Both the position numbers and the translations under genes were made by a program. Positions 1-4,743 of a DNA stretch of 8,965 bases are shown piece after piece. The stretch's first letter is position 1, and the number at the start of each line of letters is the position of its first letter. The stretch is taken from positions 1 to 8,965 of the forward strand of contig DASYIY010000094.1 of the NCBI GenBank assembly GCA_035997045.1, read 5' to 3'. The notes below the pieces were generated by a model. That model worked only from the letters and a program-made list of their open reading frames with translations, did not search any database and was not told the DNA's origin. Source of the stretch: VRUE01 sp035997045 (GTDB lineage Bacteria > Actinomycetota > Thermoleophilia > Solirubrobacterales > 70-9).

Positions 1-331
1 GCCGGTCTTCGTGCTCACCCACCACGCCCGCGAGCCGATCGAGATGGAGGGCGGCACGAGCTTCCACTTCGTCACCCAGGGCTTCGAGGCCGCCTACGCG
101 CAGGCGCGTGAGACGGCCGGCGAGGATGGCATCGACATCGCGGGCGGCGCCTCGACCGTCCGTCAGGCGCTCGCCGCCGGAGTGATTGACGAACTCACGC
201 TCGACGTGGTCCCCGTCCTGTTCGGGTCCGGCGAGCGACTGTTCGACGGAGTCGAGTCCCTCGGGTTCGAGCCGGTTGAGGTGCTCCACTCTCCGCTCGC
301 CACGCACATCCGCTACCGGCGGGCGGGGTGA
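1..331 (+). CDS. Dihydrofolate reductase family protein (RibD C-terminal fold), 5'-truncated
   Basis: This is the C-terminal part of a DHFR/RibD-type reductase, a family of NAD(P)H-dependent reductases; the substrate of such stand-alone proteins is usually unknown. The frame is open from base 2 to the TGA at 329-331 and runs off the window edge, so the N-terminus is missing. The visible residues begin PVFVLTHH and include EGGTSFHFVT, then GEDGIDIAGGASTVRQAL, which is the Gly-rich nucleotide-binding segment of the family, then IDELTLDVVPVLFGSGERLF, its typical C-terminal strand pair. A GTG at 11 is in frame, but the conserved residues before it show it is not the true start. It converges on the SRPBCC gene 73 bp downstream. 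The family assignment is firm; the specific function is unknown. Confidence 0.88.
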   Translation, partial: PVFVLTHHAREPIEMEGGTSFHFVTQGFEAAYAQARETAGEDGIDIAGGASTVRQALAAGVIDELTLDVVPVLFGSGERLFDGVESLGFEPVEVLHSPLATHIRYRRAG

Positions 332-332
332 G

Positions 333-369
333 CCTCTCGAAGCTCATGTTGCCCTAGGCGTTGCCCAGG
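333..369. repeat. Interspersed TTGCCC-pair repeat, copy A
   Basis: This is the first of three related copies in the window. It reads CCTCTCGAAGCTCATG followed by TTGCCC at 349-354 and again at 361-366, so the boxes start exactly 12 bp apart. The 6-bp filler is TAGGCG. It sits in the 73-bp gap between two convergent gene ends. It shares CCTCT, a GAA-like trinucleotide, CTCATG and both TTGCCC boxes with the copies at 1295 and 3129. The function is unknown. Confidence 0.6.
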
Positions 370-404
370 AGCTCGACTCGAAGCAGGCCATTTCGCTCGG
401 GCGC

Positions 405-896
405 TTACCCGCCGGCGCCCACAAGGAGCCCGTCGATCTGGCCGAGCGCTTCGGTCATTCCCTGCTCCATCCGCATCTCGATCGCCCGCTCCAACGCCTC
501 GCGATCGGGGAAGCGAGACTCGATCGACATCGTCGTGGTGCCATCGACCTCGGCGATCGTCACAGTCATCTCCGCCGGACCCCCGTCGTTCGGCGTTCCC
601 TCGTCGTCGGTGTCGTCGTCGGCGAAGCGCAGCTGGTTGGGTGGCTCGACGTCCTCTACCCGCCAGCGACCGTGGAACTTCTCGCCCTCTGGCCCGGTCA
701 TGAAGTAGGTGGTGCGCCCGCCGGGCGAGAGGTCGTGGTCGACGAAGGTCGCCGGATGGGACGGCGGCCCCCACCAGCGCTCCAGCTGCCGCGGGTCCGA
801 CCATAGCTCCCAGACGCGGTCGGCGCTGGCGTCGAGCTCGGCGGTGATCGTCATGGTCAGGGCGTCGGGGTCTCTGTTCACTGCGGTGACGGGCAT
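405..896 (-). CDS. SRPBCC / AHSA1-type ligand-binding protein
   Basis: The product is 163 aa and belongs to the START/Bet v 1-like AHSA1 (activator of Hsp90 ATPase homologue 1-like) family. These small cytoplasmic proteins have a hydrophobic cavity and in bacteria are often paired with ArsR regulators; their ligand is usually not known. Family marks are TITAELDASADRVWELWSDP near residues 15-35, the RWWGP motif at about 40, then SPGGRTTYFMTGPEGEKFHG, and a late acidic/aromatic stretch ending in REALERAIEMRMEQGMTEAL, which is the usual C-terminal helix. The ATG (894-896) shares its A with the TGA of the upstream repressor gene (TGATG), so translation is probably coupled and the two form an operon. 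The length is normal for the family. Confidence 0.9.
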   Translation of the reverse strand: MPVTAVNRDPDALTMTITAELDASADRVWELWSDPRQLERWWGPPSHPATFVDHDLSPGGRTTYFMTGPEGEKFHGRWRVEDVEPPNQLRFADDDTDDEGTPNDGGPAEMTVTIAEVDGTTTMSIESRFPDREALERAIEMRMEQGMTEALGQIDGLLVGAGG

Positions 897-1237
897 CAGC
901 TGTCTCCTTTGTCGGTTTCGAGGATCTGGTCCATCCGCTCGACCCGGTCGCGCCAGACCGCCTCCAGGCGGTCGAGCGCAGCGTGGGCGCGTGCGAGGGC
1001 GTCGGTCTCGGCGCGGACGATCGACTCGCGACCGACCCGGTGCTTGCTCACCAGTTCGGCCCGCTCCAGCACGGCGACGTGCTTCTGCACCGCCGCCACG
1101 CTGATCGGATACTCGCGGGCCAGGGCCGAGACCGAGAACCGGCCCTTGTGGGCGCGGCGGAAGATGTCGCGGCGGGTCGGATCGGCCAGCGCCCCGAACA
1201 GCAGGTCGGCGGCCTTCTCGTCGTCGCGGCTGACTAT
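896..1237 (-). CDS. ArsR-family winged-helix repressor with no canonical start codon
   Basis: This is a small DNA-binding regulator of the ArsR type found beside AHSA1/SRPBCC genes. Reading the frame upstream of the first GTG (1097-1099) recovers the rest of the fold: FGALADPTRRDIFRRA (helix 1 and the classic DPTRR motif), FSVSALAREYPIS, then VAAVQKHVAVLERAELVSKH (recognition helix) and VGRESIVRA (wing), followed by a helical tail ending in LETDKGDS. The GTG lies inside the recognition helix and cannot be the real start. The frame is open up to a stop at 1301-1303, but no ATG, GTG or TTG occurs between them. The best-placed codon is ATA at 1235-1237 (giving about 113 aa, a normal length), with CTG at 1271-1273 or ATT at 1289-1291 as alternatives. 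It may use a rare start, be mutated at its start, or contain a sequencing error. The fold is confident; the start is not. Confidence 0.75.
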   Translation of the reverse strand: MVSRDDEKAADLLFGALADPTRRDIFRRAHKGRFSVSALAREYPISVAAVQKHVAVLERAELVSKHRVGRESIVRAETDALARAHAALDRLEAVWRDRVERMDQILETDKGDS

Positions 1238-1294
1238 GAGCCTGAGCGCGTGATGCCCCGGATGGATCCTCAGCGGCGCAGCAGGGCTAATAGG

Positions 1295-1334
1295 CCTCTC
1301 TCAGACCTCGTGTTGCCCCATTTGTTGCCCCATT
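1295..1334. repeat. Interspersed TTGCCC-pair repeat, copy B
   Basis: This is the second copy: CCTCTCTCAGACCTCGTG, then TTGCCC at 1313-1318 and 1325-1330, starting 12 bp apart, each followed by CATT. It lies between the end of the membrane-protein gene (1456) and the repressor gene, so it may sit in the repressor's upstream region. It is the only copy with CTCGT rather than CTCAT. The rest of 1335-1444 is about 110 bases with no gene I can support. Confidence 0.6.
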
Positions 1335-1444
1335 AGCTTGCCGATCTCAGTCTCCGAGGCCCGTCTGCCCGACCTGCACGCGAATCGCGACGCCGAGCCG
1401 GCGCCCCTGTTGGGACGAGCGCCAAAAATACAGCTATGGACGTG

Positions 1445-1461
1445 CCCTGAGAGGCTCAGGG
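1445..1461. terminator. Short hairpin spanning the stop codon of the membrane-protein gene
   Basis: CCCTGAG (1445-1451) and CTCAGGG (1455-1461) form a perfect 7-bp stem with a 3-base loop. The minus-strand stop TGA (1456-1458) lies in the stem. No U-run follows directly; on the minus strand a TATTTTT occurs about 20 bases further on. It could aid termination but is weak evidence for it. Confidence 0.3.
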
Positions 1462-2283
1462 TTCGTGACTCCCTGACGACGCATGGCCGCTCCGTTCGAT
1501 CCCCGGCGGCGGCGCTTCAGGCGATTCGTCAACCAGTGGATAGTCGATCGGTTCCCGGCCGATCTCCCTGCCGCCCGCGTCGAGGGCGATCACCTCAATC
1601 GGCCCGCGGCTCGGTTCCGCGAGCAGGACGAAGCCCCCGTCGACCCCGGAGACCCGGAGGGGCGGCCCCGATTCGTAGGTGAGCTCGACGCTGCTCACCG
1701 ATCGGGCCGCGAGCCCGAACAGCGGGACATGGCCCTGGGCGTCGGCGTGCGGCATCGCCCCCGGATCGAGGAGATGCAACGGGGCGTCGCCGAGTTCCGC
1801 CGCGCTTTCATTGCCGAGGCCGACACCGATTCCTCCGAATTCGAAGCCCAGGCCACCAGACACGCCGATATAGGAATAGAGCTTGTAGCGGCCCGCTTCG
1901 GCGACCACCCGCGGTTCCTTGGTGTCGTGGAGATATTCCTGATATTCGAGCAGCTTTTCGCCCGCCTCGAGCGGCTTTCCGGGGGCCTCGGCGGAGTCGC
2001 CGCCGAGCCAGCCGGAGAAGACGCCGCCGACGCTTTCCCCCGTTCCTTCGATCGCCGCGCGGGTGACCGGCACCGAATAGAGGGCCGCCCCGAGAAGTGC
2101 CAGCGCCGCAAGCGCCTGGAGGGCGAAGCGTGGCCGCGCGGGTGCCAGGGCGAAGCGGGGCGATGCCTTTTTCCTTCGGCTCGTCCGCGCGACCACACGC
2201 GCGACGAGGGCCTCGTCCGGCTCTATGTCCCGAACCGGAGCAAAGGCCGCTCCGGCAAAAGCCTCATCATGATCGGAGAGCAT
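1456..2283 (-). CDS. Single-pass membrane protein, putative anti-sigma/signal partner of the upstream sigma factor
   Basis: I do not recognise a named family. The product is 275 aa from the ATG at 2281-2283. An AAGGAAGG ribosome-binding site lies 6 bases before this ATG, which rules out the TTG at 2287-2289. It has an acidic N-terminal segment (1-35), a basic stretch (RTSRRKKASPR, 33-43), and one membrane segment at about 53-72 (FALQALAALALLGAALYSVP). An outside part of about 200 residues follows, with a Gly-rich patch near 138-158 and a strand-rich end (SSVELTYESGPPLRVSG then GFVLLAEP, 197-223). No zinc-finger HxxxCxxC is present. Location directly behind an ECF sigma gene, with only 2 bases between stop and ATG, and the inside/TM/outside layout suggest an anti-sigma or sensor, but that role is inference. 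The last residues are Pro/Ser/His-rich. Confidence 0.7.
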   Translation of the reverse strand: MLSDHDEAFAGAAFAPVRDIEPDEALVARVVARTSRRKKASPRFALAPARPRFALQALAALALLGAALYSVPVTRAAIEGTGESVGGVFSGWLGGDSAEAPGKPLEAGEKLLEYQEYLHDTKEPRVVAEAGRYKLYSYIGVSGGLGFEFGGIGVGLGNESAAELGDAPLHLLDPGAMPHADAQGHVPLFGLAARSVSSVELTYESGPPLRVSGVDGGFVLLAEPSRGPIEVIALDAGGREIGREPIDYPLVDESPEAPPPGIERSGHASSGSHEP

Positions 2284-2285
2284 GG

Positions 2286-2882
2286 TCAACCTTCCTTTAG
2301 GTCGAGCGTGACCTCGACGAGTTGGTGATCTGCACGAAGCGATCTGCGGCCGCGAGACAAAAGGGCGTGGACGGTGCCCACCCGGCAGCCGAGGGCGGCG
2401 GCGATCTCGGCGTCGGGAAGGTCGTGGACGTAGCGAAGCGCAAGCGCCATGCGTTGTCTTGCCGGCAGTCGCGAGAGGGCTCCGACCAGCGCATGCCGCG
2501 CGGCGAGCCTGGAGTCGATGTCGCTGTCTGGGATCGCCCCACGGAGGCCTTCCTCGTCCAGGAGCGCGAGCGGCGCCTCGACTTTCCGCGTGCTTCGCCC
2601 CTTCTTCAACCGGCGCATGGCGTGACGCACGGTTATCCGATGCACCCAGGCATCGAAGGCTTCGGGGTCGCGGAGCTTTCCCAGCGAGCCCAGGACGTCT
2701 ACGGCAACCTCCTGGGCGACGTCTGCGGCGTCCTCCCGACTTCGCATCAAGGCAGATGCGGTGCGCAGGGACATGCGAAGCGCACGGCGGGCCAGAGGCT
2801 CGGCCGCGTCGCCATCGCCCGCACGAAAGCGCCGCACTTGGTCGGCGACGAGTTCTCGTGTCTCTCTTGGCTCGGTGTCCAT
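2286..2882 (-). CDS. RNA polymerase sigma factor, sigma-70 family, ECF type
   Basis: The product is 198 aa and has only the two sigma domains typical of extracytoplasmic-function factors. Region 2 spans about residues 22-95: LARRALRMSLRTASALM, then SREDAADVAQEVAVDVLGSL (the core-binding helix) and DAWVHRITVRHAMRRLKK. Region 4 spans about 130-185: ALSRLPARQRMALALRYV, DLPDAEIAAALGCRVGTVHA, then LLSRGRRSLRA, a clear helix-turn-helix for the -35 element. The ATG at 2880-2882 is preceded directly by an in-frame TAG, so it is the first possible start. No good ribosome-binding site precedes it, so the mRNA may be leaderless or nearly so. It is the first gene of an operon with the membrane protein downstream, which probably controls it. 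Confidence 0.92.
   Translation of the reverse strand: MDTEPRETRELVADQVRRFRAGDGDAAEPLARRALRMSLRTASALMRSREDAADVAQEVAVDVLGSLGKLRDPEAFDAWVHRITVRHAMRRLKKGRSTRKVEAPLALLDEEGLRGAIPDSDIDSRLAARHALVGALSRLPARQRMALALRYVHDLPDAEIAAALGCRVGTVHALLSRGRRSLRADHQLVEVTLDLKEG
2290..2297 (-). promoter_or_regulatory. Ribosome binding site that fixes the membrane-protein start
   Basis: The minus strand reads AAGGAAGG, six bases before the ATG at 2283. The nearby in-frame TTG (2289) would have no spacing at all, so ATG is the start. The site lies inside the last codons of the sigma gene, consistent with coupled translation. Confidence 0.7.
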
Positions 2883-2894
2883 CTATTGCTCTAG

Positions 2895-2940
2895 TGGCGG
2901 GAAGACTGAAAAACCTTGCAAGGCTGGCAAGATGTTCAGC
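2895..2940 (-). promoter_or_regulatory. Candidate promoter/operator of the ECF sigma operon
   Basis: The 60 bases ahead of the sigma ATG carry TGAACAT on the minus strand, then CCTTGCAAGG (2914-2923), a perfect 10-bp palindrome, then GGTTTTTCAGTCTTCCC. ECF promoters often have an AAC-containing -35 and a GTC-like -10, and many are autoregulated, so this is a plausible self-controlled promoter. The match is by eye only. Confidence 0.35.
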
Positions 2941-3004
2941 ACGCTGGAGCGAGGACGAGCCGGCGACGCGGTCCAGTGCGGCCTACGTCGGTACCGTCTC
3001 TCTC

Positions 3005-3029
3005 GCACCGAAGGCGCGTACTTCGGTGC
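3005..3029. other. 9-bp hairpin in the sigma/tRNA intergenic region
   Basis: GCACCGAAG (3005-3013) pairs perfectly with CTTCGGTGC (3021-3029) across a 7-base loop. The palindrome GCCCCGGGGC follows at 3032-3041. Neither has a U-run on either strand, so this is not an obvious terminator. The stretch 2941-3128 holds no gene I can support. Confidence 0.4.
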
Positions 3030-3128
3030 CGGGCCCCGGGGCGTTCCACCGCCGCCGGGGTCGCTTATTTCACGTTTCTCGCGGCGAACGTAGGTGGACT
3101 AGAGGCCCTCCGCAAGGGGTGGAATCGA

Positions 3129-3170
3129 CCTCTGCCGAAACTCATCTTGCCCCAGGGCTTGCCCCGGGGC
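3129..3170. repeat. Interspersed TTGCCC-pair repeat, copy C
   Basis: This is the third copy: CCTCTGCCGAAACTCATC, then TTGCCC at 3147-3152 and 3159-3164, starting 12 bp apart. The filler is CAGGGC. It lies 33 bp beyond the terminator of the initiator tRNA gene (in that gene's direction). It is the copy with the fullest left flank and is GC-rich to its right (CGGGGCC). Confidence 0.6.
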
Positions 3171-3203
3171 CATTTTTCGCGTTTTTGAGGTCCCCCGAAA
3201 ACG

Positions 3204-3232
3204 CGGAAACCCGCTTGATAAGCGGGTTTCCG
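3204..3232 (-). terminator. Rho-independent terminator of the initiator tRNA gene
   Basis: A 13-bp perfect stem (CGGAAACCCGCTT at 3204-3216 with its complement at 3220-3232) is closed by a 3-base loop. On the minus strand it is followed by CGTTTTCGG, a short U-run. It lies 6 bp past the 3' end of tRNA-Met, which fits termination of that transcript. Confidence 0.75.
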
Positions 3233-3237
3233 GGCTA

Positions 3238-3311
<74 letters not shown>

Positions 3312-3410
3312 GCGTAGGGCCATGCTAGCAACGTGGCGACTGCATGCGGTGGTGCTCCTGGCGCTGTGCAGGCGCGGTTGCCCCGCGGCGCTGTCTAGAG
3401 TGCCGCCGGC

Positions 3411-4352
3411 ATGACAAGGGATTCGCACAGAGTGGCCGTGGTCGACATCGGCTCCAACTCGACCCGGCTGTTGATCGCCGATGTCGAGGCGGGGCGCGTG
3501 TCCGAGGTCGAGCGGCAGAGCCGGGTGACCAGGCTGGGACGGGGTGTCGACCTCTCGGGGCAGCTCTCGGCCGAGGCAATCGAGGCGGCCTGTGGAGCAA
3601 TCGCCGACTACGTCGAGATCTGTCGGAAAGACGACGTGGAGAAGATCGACGCGATCGCCACCAGCGCCGTTCGCGACGCATCCAACGGCAGCGCCTTCGT
3701 CGCCGAGCTGCGCGAGCGCTTTGCACTCTCGGCCCGGGTGCTCGGCGGCGAGGAGGAGGCACGCCTCACCTACCTTGGCGCCACTTGCGAGCAATCGCCC
3801 AGCGAGCCGACCCTGGTCATCGACATCGGTGGGGGCTCGACCGAGCTGATCGTCGGCACCGGCCGCGAGATCGCCTTCCACACCTCGCTACAAGCCGGAG
3901 TCGTCCGCCACAGCGAGCGCCACATCGCCAGCGACCCACCAACCGCACTCGAGCTCGAGGCCCTTGCTACCGACGTCCGCACCCTTATAGAGAGCGCGAT
4001 CTCCAGCCAACCCGGTGCCGCCGCCAAAACCGGCATCGCGGTCGCTGGCACCCCCACCTCGCTCGCCTCGATCGAGATCGGGCTCGAGCCCTACGATCCG
4101 AAGCAAGTACACGGGCATACGCTGACGCTGACCTTAATCCAGCGGTTGCTCTCGCAATTGGCCTCTGCCCCTCTGGCCAAGCGGACCGAGATAGTCGGCC
4201 TGCACCCCGACCGCGCGCCTAACATCGTGGCTGGCGTGGTCATTCTGGTCGAGGCGATGCGCGCTTTTGGACTAGAGCAGATCCAAGTCTCCGAGCACGA
4301 CATCCTCTACGGCACCGCGATAGCCGCTGCATCGGCTCTAGATTGCGGGTAA
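3411..4352 (+). CDS. ppx: Exopolyphosphatase / pppGpp phosphohydrolase (Ppx/GppA family)
   Basis: The enzyme is expected to remove terminal phosphates from polyphosphate and/or convert pppGpp to ppGpp in the cytoplasm, linking phosphate storage to the stringent response; sequence alone does not separate the two. It belongs to the actin/ASKHA ATPase-like fold. Visible motifs are VDIGSNSTRLLIADV (11-25, phosphate loop 1), IATSAVRDASN (82-92), GGEEEARLTYLG (112-123, containing the catalytic Glu region), VIDIGGGSTELIVG (136-149, phosphate loop 2), and SEHDILYGTA (294-303) near the end. At 313 aa it has only the two catalytic domains and lacks the long C-terminal extension of E. coli Ppx, as in short actinobacterial forms. 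The ATG at 3411 has no clear ribosome-binding site and lies 99 bp from the divergent tRNA-Met. Confidence 0.93.
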   Translation: MTRDSHRVAVVDIGSNSTRLLIADVEAGRVSEVERQSRVTRLGRGVDLSGQLSAEAIEAACGAIADYVEICRKDDVEKIDAIATSAVRDASNGSAFVAELRERFALSARVLGGEEEARLTYLGATCEQSPSEPTLVIDIGGGSTELIVGTGREIAFHTSLQAGVVRHSERHIASDPPTALELEALATDVRTLIESAISSQPGAAAKTGIAVAGTPTSLASIEIGLEPYDPKQVHGHTLTLTLIQRLLSQLASAPLAKRTEIVGLHPDRAPNIVAGVVILVEAMRAFGLEQIQVSEHDILYGTAIAAASALDCG

Positions 4353-4368
4353 CCCCGTATTCTCAATC

Positions 4369-4600
4369 GGGGGCAAATACGTGGCCCTGGTGGACAGTCG
4401 GGTTTCGCAAGGCGCTACATATGGGTCAAGAAGGCGTTCGAACCCATAAAACTTGGTAGGCTTCTACCGCGAATTACTGGTAGTTGCCAAAGAGGCAACT
4501 AGACGTAACGGATAGCTAGGCAGATAATCCGCACATCGGGAAAGAGGTGGGGCAATACCTACCAACTGACCCGGTACAGGGCTCGGACGATTGCCGCATC
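4369..4600 (+). ncRNA. Candidate structured non-coding RNA, family not recognised
   Basis: This gene-free stretch has visibly lower GC than its neighbours and contains nested complementary segments in the right order to fold. They are GGCAA 4372-4376 with TTGCC 4591-4595, CGT 4380-4382 with ACG 4587-4589, GGCCCTG 4383-4389 with CAGGGCT 4577-4583, GGGTCA 4423-4428 with TGACCC 4567-4572, and TTGGTAGG 4453-4460 with CCTACCAA 4558-4565. Inside the last helix are a perfect 8-bp hairpin (TAGTTGCC 4481-4488 with GGCAACTA 4494-4501, loop AAAGA) and CGGAT 4509-4513 with ATCCG 4527-4531. A competing hairpin, GGTAG-CTTC-type at 4456-4468, could switch the main helix. A TATTCT box (4358-4363) sits just ahead of the G-run, and a terminator lies downstream, favouring the + strand. 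I could not match it to tmRNA, RNase P, SRP, 6S or a known riboswitch. Confidence 0.5.
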
Positions 4601-4638
4601 ATGGCGCCTCCCGCCGTCTGAGTCCACCAAATAAGAAC

Positions 4639-4678
4639 TGGTCCCTGAAGACGTACCCCTGCCCGTCCTGAGGGACCA
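4639..4678. other. 8-bp long-loop hairpin ahead of the terminator
   Basis: TGGTCCCT (4639-4646) and AGGGACCA (4671-4678) are perfect complements separated by 24 bases that are themselves C-rich. The element sits between the candidate RNA and the terminator at 4683 and could be the 3' part of the same transcript. There is no U-run directly after it on either strand. Confidence 0.35.
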
Positions 4679-4682
4679 ACTT

Positions 4683-4718
4683 GAATCGGCCGCCAGCGAT
4701 GGCGGCCGATTCTTTGTT
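4683..4718 (+). terminator. Strong rho-independent terminator between convergent units
   Basis: GAATCGGCCGCC (4683-4694) and GGCGGCCGATTC (4701-4712) form a perfect 12-bp stem with a 6-base loop, followed on the + strand by TTTGTT. It would end + strand transcription from ppx or the candidate RNA. It lies 31 bp past the stop of the minus-strand IlvG-like gene and could serve that gene too, though there is no clear U-run on that side. Confidence 0.8.
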
Positions 4719-4743
4719 CGGGACGAGAGCCGGCGCCGCGCGC

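Noticed and set aside
1338..1455. Small gene between copy B of the repeat and the membrane-protein gene
   Set aside because: No start with a ribosome-binding site, no recognisable protein motif, and any frame overlaps the adjoining gene's end.
1483..2328. 281-codon + strand frame across the membrane-protein gene
   Set aside because: No recognisable motif; the minus strand has a good ribosome-binding site, a membrane segment and an operon context.
4461..4545. Group I intron core or T-box (ACTAGACG and ACCGCG look-alikes)
   Set aside because: The paired group I S segment and the full T-box consensus (GGNACCGCG with a specifier stem) are absent.
4369..4630. tmRNA, with GAGTCCACCA at 4619-4628 as a possible 3' CCA end
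   Set aside because: No matching 5' acceptor strand, no TTCGA T-loop before the CCA and no tag-peptide frame ending in ALAA.
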